Assembly (NCBI GenBank): GCA_946699065.1
Contig: CAMPDV010000005.1
Span: forward strand, 1,798,001 to 1,862,000
DNA: 64,000 nt
Direction of reading: 5' to 3'
Source: Loxodes magnus
Taxonomy: Eukaryota > Ciliophora > Karyorelictea > Loxodida > Loxodidae
The notes under the pieces were generated by a model. The model did not search any database and was not told the origin of the DNA. It saw only the letters and a program-made list of their open reading frames with translations. Position 1 is the stretch's first letter, and every line of letters starts with the position of its first letter. The position numbers and the translations under genes are program-made. Below, one piece after another: positions 36,901-50,158 of the stretch.

Positions 36901-39900
36901 TGACGAATGGTTAAGTTGCTAGCGATAGTGGATGTATTTAGAGTCAATTTTTGCAGCTGAAGATATTTAAAAAGTTCTAGCAGCTGAGAGCGCGAAATTT
37001 GAAACTATAAATAAATTTTTCAAAGATACGATGATGAAAACAAATAAGAACAAGAATGTAATTGAAAGCTGTACAAAAGAAGGGTTATTAGATAAATTCA
37101 TTGTTGCAAACAAGCATCTAGATATTATACAGAAATCTTTAGATGACTTCTTGGAAGAAAAAAGATCAAAATTCCCTAGATTTTACTTTTTGTCTGACGA
37201 TGAACTAATTGAAATTTTGTCTCAGACAAGAAATCCAAAAGCAGTTCAACCTCATCTTCGAAAATGTTTTGACAACATTGCTGAGGCTCAGTTTAAGGAA
37301 GATGAAGACTTACTTGACGCATCTGCTGCTTAGGAAATCGTTGGCATGTTTTCAGCAGAAAAAGAATATGTAGATTTTAAAGAACCAGTAATGACTGAAG
37401 GAATGGTAGAATACTGGCTTAAGGCTTTTGAAAATATGATGAGAGAGACATTATATACGATTACCAAAGAAGCTTTATAAAAATATCCTGCTAACGGATT
37501 AGAAAGAAATGAATGGTTCTTTATGTTTACAGCTTAACCTATTATCATAGTTGATTAAATTATGTGGACTAAAACTACTCAAGAAGCTATAAGTCTTATA
37601 AGTTAAGGAGAGAAAAACGCACTCAAGGAATAATTTCTTTTTTGCAAAAAATAAATCAGTAAAGAAGTTGAAATTGTTAGAGGTCCTTTAAAACCATTAC
37701 AACGAAGTTTGATTGGTGTTCTTATAGTTCTGGATGTCCATAGCAGAGATGTTGTTGATCAACTTATAAAATAAAAAGTAGAATCAACATTTGATTTTGA
37801 GTGGTCAAAGATTCTTAAATATTATTGGGATACAGAAGTTGATGATTGCATTGTTAGATAAACGAATGCTAAGTTTATGTATGGTTATGAATATTTGGGG
37901 AATAATCCACGTCTAGTTATAACACCTCTTACTGATAAATGCTATTTGACTCTTACAGGAGCTTTACATATGAACTATGGAGGTGCACCAGAGGGACCAG
38001 CAGGAACTGGAAAGACTGAATCTACAAAAGATTTAGCTAAAGCTTTAGCTGTTTAATGTGTGGTTTTTAATTGCTCAGATGGTTTAGATGTAAAAATGAT
38101 GGGTCAGTTCTTTAGCGGACTCGCTTAAGCAGGAGCTTGGGCTTGCTTTGATGAATTCAACAGAATTGATATTGAAGTACTTAGTGTTATTGCTCAACAA
38201 ATTTTGACTATTTAGTCAGCAGTAAGAGACAAAAAAGAATAATTTGATTTTTAGGGCAAAGTAATACCTCTTAATCCTAGATTTGGAGTTTTCATCACCA
38301 TGAATCCAGGTTATGCAGGAAGAACAGAATTACCTGATAATCTGAAAGCTCTATTTAGACCAGTCGCTATGATGATTCCTGATTATGCAATGATAGCAGA
38401 AATCATGCTTTTTTCTGAAGGTTTTGAAACTGCGTTTAATTTAGCTAGAAAAATGGTGTAGCTTTATAAATTAGCTTCAGAGCAGCTTTCTAAATAAGAT
38501 CACTATGACTTTGGTATGAGAGCAGTAAAATCTGTATTAGTAATGGCAGGAAATCTAAAAAGACAAAATCCAAATTTAAATGAAGATGTAGTATTGATAA
38601 GAGCTATGAGAGACAGCAATGTTCCTAAATTTTTAGATCATGATTTACCTCTTTTTAAAGGCATTATTTAAGATTTATTCCCAAATGTCGAAGTACCTTT
38701 TGTTGATTATGGAGATTTGGAAAAATAAATTCGTAGAGAGCTAGAAATATAGGGAAAGTAATAACCAGATAGATTTATAGAAAAAATAATTCAGCTTTTA
38801 GAAACAATGATTGTAAGACATGGTAATATGGTTGTAGGAGAGGCAGGATGTGGAAAAAGCACTATTATTAACATTTTGGCATCTTCTTTGACTAGTTTAT
38901 AAAAGGCTGGTACCAATAATGACTGGTACAAAGAAATTAAATAATTTTGGTTGAATCCGAAAGCTATAACAATGGGTGAATTATACGGAGAATTGAGTAA
39001 AGCTACTAATGAATGGAAAGATGGCTTAATTGCTTTTCTAGTGAGATAAGCAGTAAAAGACACAAGCGACACTAAAAAATGGATAATATTTGATGGACCT
39101 GTTGATGCTCTTTGGATTGAAAATATGAATACTGTCCTTGATGATAACAAAACTCTTTGCCTTGCTAATGCAGAACGTATAAAGCTTCCACAAACTGTTA
39201 CTATGGTTTTTGAAGTAAAAGATTTAGCCGTTGCTTCTCCAGCTACTGTTTCAAGATGTGGTATGGTTTATGTAGAAGCAGCTCATTTAGGTTGGCTCCC
39301 ATTAGTATAATCTTGGTCTATTGAGTTTACATAGTAACTTGGTGAAGAATATAAAGAATAAGCTACCTACATTGTAGATAACTTGAAAAATTTAATTCAG
39401 CCAGTGCTTTAATTCTTAAGGTAAAATTGCAAGGAAATAATTCAGTCAACTGATTCTAACTTAGTAAAATCATGCTTAAACATATGTAGATCCTTGTTTG
39501 ATAAAGAGGAAATGAGTAAATATCACTCGGAATATTTAAGATAAATAATTTAAGGATAGTTTGTCTTTGCTTTCATTTGGTCTTTTGGTGCTAATATACA
39601 TGACAAGTTTAGGAAAATATTTTCAGATTTTATAAAGAAGCAACTATAATCAGTATACAGGTTTATGCCTTTTGAAAATGATCTTTATGATTATAGAATA
39701 GAACTTGAATCTGGAGGATTTGATTTATGGTAAAATAAAGTTCCAGAATATCGTTATGATCCAAAAGTTTCCTTCTTCAACATCCTCGTACCTACTATTG
39801 ATACTCTTCGTTTAAATTATATTTTGGGTATTTTGCTAAAGAGAAATTGCAATGTTCTTTTCTCAGGAGAAACTGGTGTAGGTAAATCAGTTATTACACA

Positions 39901-42900
39901 TGATTTTCTAAAAGGTATAGCAGGTGGAGAAGAATTTGTCTCATGTTATATGAATTTCTCTGCTAAAACAAATTCGACTAATTTAAAGAACTTATATGAG
40001 ACTAAGCTGGATAAGAAAACTAGCAAGATTCTAGGACCTCCACCAGGAAAAAAAATGATTATTTTCATTGATGATATAAATATGCCTTAGCTTGATAGGT
40101 ATGGTAGTCAGCCACCTGTAGAACTGTTTAGGCAAACGATTGATTAAGGAGGTTTCTATGATCTCGTTAAATACTTATTCAAAAAGGTAACTAACACTTT
40201 GTTTGTCTCAGCTTGTGCTCCGCCAGGAGGTGGACGTAATCCAGTTACTCCTAGATTATTCAGACACTTCAATATGATTTGGATGCCTGAATTACAATAA
40301 ACCACTATGGTTTGAATTTTTAAGCAGATGTTATAAGGTTTCCTCGCAAACCATGAAACAAATCCAGATATCCAAGAAATATCTGAACAAATAGTTAATT
40401 CTACAATTGAGATTTATTTAAAGATAACTACAGAGAAACTACCTACACCTGCTAAATGCCATTACACTTTCAATTTGAGAGATCTTTCTAAAGTATTCTA
40501 AGGAGTTTTATCAACTTCCTATGATTTGTTACCCGATGAGAATAGTGTTAGACTACTATGGCTACATGAGGCTTCAAGAGTATTTAGAGATAGACTTATT
40601 GATGAGATTGACCGCTCTTGGTTCAATGATAAATTATAAATCAATATGAACGTGACATTCTCAACGTCTATGGATAAAGAAGAGTGGGTAAATGTTATCT
40701 TTGGATATTTTGAAAATCCTTCTGATTATAGGAGAGTTAAATCCATGGAAGATCTAAATGTAAAGCTTAATGAATATCTAGAAATGTACAATGCTGACTA
40801 GACTACTCCAATGGATCTAGTATTCTTCAACGATGCAATTGCTCATTTAAGTAGAGTTTGCAGAATCCTAAAGTAACCTAGAGGAAATGCTCTTTTAGTA
40901 GGAGTAGGAGGAAGTGGAAGATAAAGCTTAACAAAACTCTCTACATTCATTTGCTAGTTTAAGATATTTTAGATTGAAGTCACTAAAAACTATGGAGTTA
41001 ATGCTTTCCATGATGATTTAAAGCTTCTTATGACTGAAGCTGGAGCTAAAGACTAGTCTAGTGTCTTCTTAATATCAGATTCTTAAATAGCTGATGAATC
41101 ATTTTTAGAGGATATCAACAATATACTGAATACAGGTGAAGTACCAAACTTATTCACATGAGATGAAAGAGAAGAAATAATTGGTTAAGTGAGACCTCTA
41201 GCTAAAGAAGCAGGAATTGTAGATCAGAAAGATCTTATTAACTAACATTTTGTATATCTATGCAGAGAAAACTTGCATATAGTACTTGCTTTTTCACCTG
41301 TTGGAGACCAGTTCAGAAATCGAGTACGTTAATTTCCATCAATTATTAACTGCTGTACCATTGATTGGTACAATGCATGGCCAAATGATGCATTATTTTC
41401 TGTAGCAACAAAAGCATTTGAAAGAGAGATTACTTTAGGTATACCTGACTATAAAGAATAACTAGCTAAAATTTGTGTCGAGATTCATTCAAGTTCCACT
41501 AAATTCAGTGACAAATTCTTTGAGGAGCTTAGAAGAAGAAACTATACTACTCCTACATCATATCTAGAACTTATCAAGTTATATATCCAATTATTAGGAA
41601 TTTAGCAAGCTATTGTACCTCAAAAAATTAATAGATATAAAATAGGTCTCAAAAGATTGGCTGAAACAAACGAATAGGTAGAAGTACTTTAACAAGAGCT
41701 CATAAAACTATAGCCATAAATTGAAAAAGCTAAAATAGACACTGAAAATAAAATGGTTATTGTGCAAGCAAAATAATCTGAATCAAGTGTTGAAGAAGCT
41801 GCAGTAGCAGAAGAAACTACAAAATGCGAAGAGTAAATGAAAGAAATCTAAACTATTAGTGATGACTGCAAAAGAGACTTAGACGAAGCACTACCTGATT
41901 TGTATAAAGCATTGAAAGCACTTGATAAGCTTAAGCCAGAGCATATTATTGAAGTCAAAAGTTTTTCATCACCAAATGAAAAAATTAAAATGGTTATGGA
42001 AGCTGTGCTACTCTTATTCAAAAAGCCTTAAACATGGGACGAAGCAAGAAAGCTTCTGAATGAACCTCAGAAATTTATATAAAATTGCAAAGATTATGAT
42101 AAAGATAACATTCCCCCTGCTTTACTTAGGAAACTTGAAAAATATACCAAAAATCCTGAGTTTACACCAGCCATCATTGAAAAAGTAAGTGTAGCTTGTA
42201 CTAGTTTGTGTGCATGGGTTACAGCAATGGAAAAATATGCTTATGTGGTTAAAAGAATAGAACCTAAAAAAAAGGCACAAGCTGAAGCTGAAGAAAAGCT
42301 ACATTAAGCTTAAAAGCTTTTATCTGAAAAAGAAGCTGCTCTCAAGAAGGTAAAAGATTAAGTAGCAAAATTATAATCAGAATTTGAAGCAACATTAAAA
42401 CAAAAGGAAGACTTAATTAAATAATAAGAGTAAACAAACGCTAGACTTGTTCGTGCTGATAAACTGGTTTCCGGGCTTTAGTCTGAATAAAAGAGATGGA
42501 CAGATAAAGTAAAAGAATTAGGAGATGATATGTATAATCTGATGGGTAATATTATTGTTGCAGCAGGATGCGTTTCGTATCTTGGACCTTTCACTCTTGA
42601 ATATAGAAGACAATTAATGCAAAGCTGAATATAATATTGTAGTGTGGTTAGTATTCCTGTAGGTGCAGATTTTTCTTTGGAAAGAGTTCTTGCAGATCCT
42701 GTAAAAGTGAGAGAATGGTAGCTTTGCGGACTTCCTGCTGATTAATTGTCAACTGATAATGCAGTGATAGTTACTATGGGACGAAGATGGTCTCTTATTA
42801 TAGATCCACAAGGTTAAGCGAACAAATGGATTAAAAATATGGGTAAAGAGAACAGCAAGTCTACTAAGCTAACAGATTCTCAATTTATGCAGGTTCTGGA

Positions 42901-45900
42901 AAGTGGAATTAGATTTGGATAATCAATTTTACTTGAAAATGTTGAAGAATATTTAGATCCTAGTCTTGAGCCTGTTTTACTAAGAAAAATATATAAGAAA
43001 GGCTAAATGATGATGAGACTTGGAGACAAAGAAATTCCCTATAACCAAGATTTTAGATTCTTCATAACTACAAAGCTTGCCAATCCCCATTATCTACCAG
43101 AAATTTGTATTAAGGTAACCATTATTAATTTCACTGTAACGATGAAAGGTTTGGAAGACTAACTTTTGGCTGAAGTAGTAAAGTATGAAATGCCAGAACT
43201 AGAGGAACAGAAAGACAAGCTTATAGTGGAGCTTTCTAATGATTAAGATTAACTGGTTGAATTAGAAAAAAAGGTTCTCTAGTTGATTTCTGATGCTGAA
43301 GGATATTTACTAGATCAGGAAGATTTAATTCAGACATTATCTAGATCCAAGTCAACTTCTGAGGTTATTAATGAAAGAATGGTAAAGGCAGAAGAAACAA
43401 AAATAAGAATTTTAGCTGCAAGAGAGTAATATCGTATTGTAGCAAAGCGAGGAAGTGTTCTCTATTTTGTAATAGCTGATATGGCAAATGTCGATCCTAT
43501 GTATTAATATTCTCTTGACTTTTTCATAAAACTTTTCTAGTTAAGACTTGATAAATCCTAGAAATCAGAAACAGTTTAAGAAAGGTTGGATATCTTGATA
43601 TAAGATATTACTTTATCATTCTATAGAAACATTTGCAGAGGTCTTTTCGAGAAAGACAAGCTACTTTATGCTTTCATGAATGCAATTAAAATCTAAATAT
43701 AAGCTGGAATGATTCCTGATTTGGAATGAAACTTCTTTGTAAGGGGAAGTTTGACTGATTTTTCAGGCAGAAGATACGAAGATAATACTGGTACTTTGGA
43801 GCTCAACGATACTGTTTGGCACAAAATACTTGCTTTAGGTGAATCATCTTCTGTTTTTAAAGAGATACCCACTAGTTTTAGAATTAAGCCTAAGGATTGG
43901 AAAGCAATAATTCAGTCTGAAGAACCAAATACTATACCTTTTCCTTAACCATTTAATCAGATTCTTAATCCATTTTAGAAACTGCTCGTGATTAAATGTA
44001 TCAGAGAGGAAAAATTAATCTTTGCTATTAGAGACTTTGTTGAAAGTGCTCTAGGAAGAGATTTTATAGAATCTCCTCCTTTTGATCTAGAAGGAGCTTT
44101 TTAGGATTCAACTCCTGCCACTCCTATAATTTTTGTGCTTAGTCCAGGTGCCGATCCAATTACATATCTAGTAGATTTAGCAAAAGAATAAGAAATGCTA
44201 GACAAAATGAGGATGCTTAGCTTAGGATAGGGTTAAGGTGAAATAGCAGCCAAATATATAGATCTTGGAAGAAGAAACGGTGAATGGATAGTACTTTAAA
44301 AGTAAGTTTTATAAATTTAGTTGCCATTTAGCTGCAAGTTGGATGTCTAAGTTAGAAGAAATCTAAGAATAATAAGTAGAGTCAGACTTAATGCCAGCCT
44401 ATAGATTATGACTCACGTCTATGCCAAGTCCTGTTTTTCCTGTTCCTGTTCTTTAATCTGGAATTAAGTTAACAAATGAACCTCCTAAAGGTTTAAAAGC
44501 AAACCTTGGAAGAAGTTTTAATGAGATTAACGAAAAGATATATGAAGGATGTTAAAAGCCCTATGAGTATCACAGATTACTATTTTCTCTAGCTTTTTTC
44601 CACGGAGTAATTCTTGAAAGGAGGAAATTTGGTGCTATTGGATGGAATATACCATACGAATGAATGAATTCTGATTTTGCTATTTCTCGTTCATAATTAA
44701 AAATGTTTTTGGATGAATAGCCTGATGTGCCTTTCAAAAGCATTAATGTAATTATATCAGAAATTAACTATGGAGGAAGAGTAACTGATGATAAAGATAA
44801 GCGATGCATTGAATCAATTCTATATACTTATGTCAATCCTAGTGTATTTAATAAAAATTATTGCTACGAAAGCTCTGGCTTATATCATCCACCTGAACAA
44901 GATGATTTAGCATCAGTAAGAGAATACATATCTGGACTTCCAATAGAAGAAAGTCCAGAGGTTTATGGGCTTCACCCAAATGCTAATATAACATATCAGA
45001 AAAAACAAGTAAAAATGGTATTAGATTCTATTCTTTCACTATAGCCAAGATAAGGAAGCGGAGGAGGTGGAAAAACATCAGATGAAATTGTATTTTAACT
45101 ATGTGATGATTTTAAGCAAAGACTTCCTCAAAAAATGGAAAAAAATAAAGCACATGAAAATACGTTTGCTTTGCAGGGAGAAGCAATAAATAGTTTAGGT
45201 GTCTTTATTGCACAAGAAATAGAGCGATTTAACAAACTATTAATGAAAATGTCAAGAACTTTGGATGATTTATAGAAAGCTATTAAAGGTACTGTTGTCA
45301 TGAGCTTAGATTTAGAAAAAATGTTTAATAACTTTATAAACAATTAAGTTCCAATTATTTGGTCTGATATTGCCTATCCATCATTGAAGCCTTTAAGTTC
45401 ATGATACAATGATATGTTAGAGAGGGTTTAGTTTATCAATAGTTGGCTAGTAAACGGCCCTCCTGCTTCTTATTGGCTTTCTGCTCTATTCTTCCCCTAA
45501 GGTTTCATGACAGCAACCTTACAAACTTATGCAAGAAGAACTAAAATTGCAATTGACACGCTTAAATTTAAATTCCATGTGATGAGTTATAATAGTTCAA
45601 GCTGTAAAGTTGCTCCTTAAAATGGAGTAAATATGCATGGCTTGTTTATTTAAGGATGTAGCTGGAATTGGGATGGATGACTTGAAGAAAGTAAGCCTAA
45701 AACACTTTTTGAGTTGATACCAGTAATTTGGATTGAGCCTGTAGATGTGAATGTAGAAATCAAAGATTAATCATATCAAGCTCCGCTCTATAAAACAAGC
45801 ACAAGACACGGAACATTAAGCACGACCGGTCACAGTACAAACTTCGTACTATTTGTAGATTTGAAAAGTAAAGTTGATCCTAAGCATTGGATTAATAGAG

Positions 45901-45932
45901 GAGTTGCCTTACTATGCTAGCTGGACGACTGA
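33932..45932 (+). CDS. Axonemal dynein heavy chain, single-headed inner-arm type
   Basis: 3993 residues in two exons with one 19-nt intron GTAAGTTTTATAAATTTAG (44302-44320), which splits the Asn codon of V-L-Q-N-C-H-L-A. It is the ATP-driven motor that moves along microtubules in cilia. The N-terminal tail and linker cover residues 1-~1340. AAA1 has G-P-A-G-T-G-K-T at ~1355 and F-D-E-F-N-R; AAA2 G-E-A-G-C-G-K-S at ~1636; AAA3 G-E-T-G-V-G-K-S at ~1979 with I-D-D-I-N-M-P; AAA4 G-V-G-G-S-G-R-Q-S at ~2324. The coiled-coil stalk and microtubule-binding tip lie at ~2580-2850, then AAA5, AAA6 and the C-terminal domain ending R-G-V-A-L-L-C-Q-L-D-D at TGA. About 4,000 residues and the AAA1-4 motifs fit the DNAH1/3/6/7/12-like group, not outer arm; the exact orthologue is unsure. 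Many Trp are TGA (e.g. S-D-W-M, D-G-W-L-E). Confidence 0.97.
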
Positions 45933-46178
45933 TTTAAAATAAATAATCATTTATACGTTATTTTTATACTGTCTTCTATCTATTCTTCACATCTCTTCTT
46001 CCTCTGCTTAGTTACTATCAAATCAATATAAAAGAAAGTTATCAAATATGAAAGTGAATGCATATACGAATCTCTTATAAAGTCTATTTTCAAATTTAGA
46101 TTAGATAAATTACTAGATAGCTGAAGATTAACTATCAATTTGACTTTAAGGGTTAATATCTTATATAGATTAAGAAAA

Positions 46179-46592
46179 ATGAAGCATTTACATATAAAGG
46201 AGATTTATGGGTTTGGATTCTGAGTTATAACCTGATTTATCTACTTATTCCTTTTAACATGGGCATTTACTCCTCAATGAGCACTTGAATCATATTAGAT
46301 TACTATTCTACCCGACAAATACTGAATAGTCGCTATACCTGTACATTTTGCTAGTTTACTGGTATACATCTGCATTAATTACTAAGCAAGTAATTTAGTG
46401 ACTCTTCCACCACCTTAAAGCATGGACTGAATTAAAGATAAGCACACTAATGATGAAGGAATTATCAAGGACTTGCATCCTAATAAAGTAAGCAAATTGA
46501 TGTATTCTAAGTAATAAAATAAATATATTTCTTAATGCACTAAGCATATTCATATCTTACTTCAATGCTTATCCTTTCCTTCACAATATTGA
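46179..46592 (+). CDS. PIGP: PIG-P, subunit of the GPI N-acetylglucosaminyltransferase
   Basis: 137 residues in one exon, ATG 46179 to TGA 46590-46592. PIG-P is a small ER membrane subunit of the complex that adds GlcNAc to phosphatidylinositol, the first step of GPI-anchor synthesis. The family pattern is clear: I-Y-G-F-G-F-W-V-I-T-W then TM1 (~10-30), a loop with I-T-I-L-P-D-K-Y-W-I-V-A-I-P, TM2 (~50-75), then N-Y-Q-A-S-N-L-V-T-L-P-P-P, D-K-H-T-N-D and the conserved I-I-K-D-L-H-P-N-K-V-S-K-L-M-Y end. The loop P-D-K-Y-W and the C-terminal helix are diagnostic. Most of the many Trp codons are TGA, so with any other code the gene is invisible. The last ~25 residues after L-M-Y are low-complexity and the true end may be less certain. 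It lies 246 bases after the dynein stop. Confidence 0.92.
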
Positions 46593-47998
46593 AACATATT
46601 ATCTTTATTGCTTTACCTCTCATTCAAATAACCATTTGCTATTTATTCTTCTTCCCTCAATTTATTGCTTAGTTCTCATAATTTACTTTAATTATATCTG
46701 TAAATCCCTAGTTAGCATTTCCTTAATGATAATCACAACATTATTCATTCATTCTCCAAAATAATTTTTACTTATAGATCTCACTTAATAAAAGTTTAGT
46801 AAGTATAAGAAAAGAAACTGAAGAAAGAATTGAAGTAAATAGTTAGCTTAGTTAAGAACTTAGCTTTCTACTTATCTACTATCTTAGTTTACAATTTCTA
46901 GATAGACAGTTTAGTTCTCGATATGAATGAGTTTTACTAATGAGTAGCATCAAAATTAGCAACAAACAAGCATAAATAATATATTTTATTAGTTAAAGCT
47001 GCTAATAATACAGAATTAATAGTTAATTAGCTTTTACTTAGAGATATATAATCATAATGCCTTACATGGAATTAACTATAAGTACCTAGCTAAAATGTAG
47101 CTTACTATATAGAGACATGTATGAATTAGTATATCCAAATGATACGATTTTGATACCTGATGTTTACTATTTTCTTAAAATTAATGATAACTTCTTAAAT
47201 TTAATTTGCTTTCAAGTTAAATAGAGAAGTTAAACCTATAATTATAATAATAAAGGCTAAATAGCTATTATAGAAAAATATTCATCTTTTTTCCCTCAAT
47301 CTAAGTAGCTCACATAAAGACTAATTAACTACATTAATAGAGAGGTTAAGGAAGTTAATGGAATATACTGAAATAAGGTTAGAGATAAGCAATATAAGTT
47401 GAGTAAAGTGACTTAGTGCTTTTACTGATGGCTGTCTTTAATATAATTGAACTACTTTATAGAATTAGATAGATGATAATCTCAAGCATATAATTTAGCA
47501 TTATGTAATATTAAATTTTTTTCAAGCTTCTATCAATTAAGAGATCATATATTAAAATTAAGGAGTTAAAAGCCTATTTCCATAAAGAAGGAAGACTAGA
47601 AGTAAAAAAAATTTCTATTAAAGAAGCATTCACAAATGATAGGAGATAGAATATATTCTATAAATACTAGAAATAATATAACTAAGAATCATCAAATTAA
47701 ACAAGAAGTAGATAGCTCTATATCCAAGATTTAATTATTTTATTTAAAATTAACTTAAAACTTAATAAAAAACTTATAAGGGTAATTATATCAAGAATTG
47801 AGATTTTGCTATATTTAAGTCATTAAGATTTTTTATAATTAAATATTTATTTTAATTTCATTTAAATGAGAACAAAAATAAGGACTAGAAAAAACCCTAA
47901 GATTTTAGATAAGTAATTATAAAATCATAAATCCCTTTATAAGCTTTGATCTATTGATTAAAGTTGAAATATATTTGATTGAGCTTATTAGCATTACT
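46593..47998. other. Intergenic stretch with a weak ORF candidate
   Basis: 1.4 kb between convergent genes. One plus-strand reading, ATG 47057 to TGA 47867-47869 (270 codons, M-P-Y-M-E-L-T start; R-D-M-Y-E-L-V-Y-P-N-D), has some Asp/Pro content but low Gly and no motif. I regard it as a weak candidate only. Confidence 0.35.
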
Positions 47999-49631
47999 TC
48001 ATGCCTATTCAAAGATAAAAATGAAATTTTAAAGGATGGTTTTAATTTTTAATTTGATATAAAAAGTTTAAATGTAGACTAAGATATATCCTTCTTCACC
48101 TTCTTTGTAATTTATTTTTTTATCATTCAACCATTTCAGCACTGCTGGCTTGATCTTAGCAATTCCTTTATAGCTGTGCACTCCTTTTCCCGTTATTATT
48201 TCTCATTAGACTTTGAATCCATTATTACATGGAATCTTTTGTAACCTAGAAGTATCATATCCAAGACTTTCGCCTTTATTTTTAAATTCTAAAATATAAT
48301 TATAGAAAGTTTCAACTATATTTAAAGCAGCATGTACAAGAACTCCGTGCAGATCTATACATTTTAAGTTATCCTTTTACTTATTAATCCTAAAGAATTG
48401 CTCCCATGCTAAGATGATATAATCCTTTTAGTATTTTTCATCTATAAAGCCAGCATATTTACTATATTTTTGCGCTTCCAAAAAATTTCCAGCTTTGAAA
48501 TAAGCACCAGCTTATTGGAGATAGTTATTTCTCAACTAGAGCTATGCATTTACTTTATTCTATAACTTTTCAAATTCAAACTCTTTTAAAGTTTATTTAG
48601 GAAGTTGGGTTAACATTGTCAAACTTTACTATGCTCCAGTTGATACTTAAGTTCTTTTGGGAGTTCGGAAGTTTGAATCTTAAGTTTGAACATAAAAATT
48701 TTCAAAAATCGAAAGTAAATATGAAATAGTTCCATCTAAGTCTCCTATTTATCCATAGAGTTCTTTCAATAAGTTTTCTTCTAAGCCTGGAAAACTATTA
48801 ATAATGTGTTGAATTTCATTCTTTTCCTTTATATTTGTTCCATCAAGTCAGTTTCCATTTTTGTGTTTTTCTCTATATTAAAAATTACCAGCAACTTTCG
48901 GTTGATAAGTTTTACGACTTTTTTTAACTCAAAGCTGGGAAATCTTATTCAAGAATCTTAATCTACTATTAATCTTGCATAGTTTATAAGGAATTGCTTT
49001 TTGGCTTAGATACTTAACTTTAAACGATTTTTAACTTTTCAAAAACTCTTCCTACATCGTATTTACATTCTTCAAACACTCTATGAACAGTGTATTCGTC
49101 TAAACCGAATGCTTCACATAAAAGTTATTCATCTTGATCTTGCTGAATGTAAATGCTTTATTCAAATTATTCTTCTTCGTTTTCGTTTTACTTTACAAAT
49201 TAGCTTTCTTGCTATGAAATTCGCATCAACTCATCCATTGATTCAAATAGGTTTTACTTATACTATTCATAAATAGATTAAACCAAATCAAAGTCAATAT
49301 GCTCAAACATTTCCTTTAGCGTTCTTAAGTTAAGCTCCTGCTGTTGATTTTAGGTATTTTGCGCTCTGCTCAATATGGCTTCAAAAACAAATTGCTTATC
49401 TCAATCATTTTATTCAACTAGTTCAAGTATAGTTTCCTTAGGAAGGTTAGGAAAAGCACTTTTGATTTCTTTAAGGATGTTCCTTTGAGTCTTAGTATAA
49501 ATTTGCCTTTATTAGATTCCGTTTTCGGATTATTCCTTATTCTTCCTCTTGCTTTAGTTTTTCTTCCCTTTAACCTACTTTTCTTCTTCAACATCAATTG
49601 AGCTTTTCTTGTAAAACATTCCTTGTTACAT
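47999..49631 (-). CDS. CUE-like / DUF1771 / Smr domain protein
   Basis: 538 residues in two exons; the 16-nt intron GTAATTTTTAATATAG (48883-48898) splits a TGA (Trp) codon. Domains in order: a basic N-terminus (~1-40); three CUE/UBA-like helical modules around L-K-E-I-K-S-A-F-P-N-L-P-K-E (~45-85), L-L-C-E-A-F-G-L-D-E (~165-200) and I-I-N-S-F-P-G-L-E-E (~275-310), which in other proteins bind ubiquitin; a DUF1771-type helical pair (A-Y-F-K-A-G-N-F-L-E-A-Q-K-Y-S); and a C-terminal Smr domain with I-D-L-H-G-V-L-V-H-A-A and the I-I-T-G-K-G-V-H-S loop. Smr domains act as nucleic-acid endonucleases or RNA-binding modules (compare human N4BP2 and plant CUE-Smr proteins). A role in RNA surveillance is an inference. 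The stop is TGA 47999-48001; the ~25 residues after G-Y-I-L-V are low complexity. Confidence 0.88.
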
Positions 49632-50158
49632 TTTGATTTTTAATATGGAATCATGAAAATTTAAAAATACAGTTAAAATTCCATTCTTATTTAGCTAGCA
49701 AGAGAGACACTTGAGATTGCATCTTTTACTATGAATGAGGAGAAAGTAGATTAGCAAGCTAATTAAAGAGTTAGATTAGAATGTGAAATTAAAGTGGTTT
49801 AAATGCTTAATTAAAGGATATAGCTATAAATACTCTCATTTCATTTATTTTACTTTACTAACTCTAATCCTACTTATAAAACTCTACCTTATACTCTACA
49901 TGCTACTGCTTTCTGAATTCATACTCTGCCCTTTTAATACTTACTAGTCTCTATAAAACTAACTCACATAGGATTTGCAAACTTTTCGATTCAAGGAGAT
50001 AGAATGTGATAGTAAATAGATTTAGATGATTGATAATAAGTTGATAGTTAGATGTAAGGATAAGTGTTAAGATTTAATATAAAATGGAAAAGTAAAAAAC
50101 AAAAGACTATTTTAAAAGAATCTTTCACTATAATTAGATGGATCTTGAATATACTTTT
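49632..50158. other. Spacer with a possible 61-codon ORF
   Basis: A plus-strand ORF from ATG 49731 to TGA 49914-49916 reads M-N-E-E-K-V-D-Q-Q-A-N-Q-R-V-R-L-E-C-E-I, polar and helical for its first half, then hydrophobic and nondescript. It may be a short gene or chance. Nothing else is seen. Confidence 0.35.

Noticed and set aside
33932..45932. Many short ORFs inside the dynein gene on both strands
   Set aside because: They are pieces of the dynein frame between TAA/TAG Gln codons, or antisense shadows; the whole gene is one reading frame with one intron.
47057..47869. Plus-strand 270-codon reading starting M-P-Y-M-E-L-T
   Set aside because: Some protein-like stretches, but low Gly, no motif and no independent support; kept only as a note in the gap entry.
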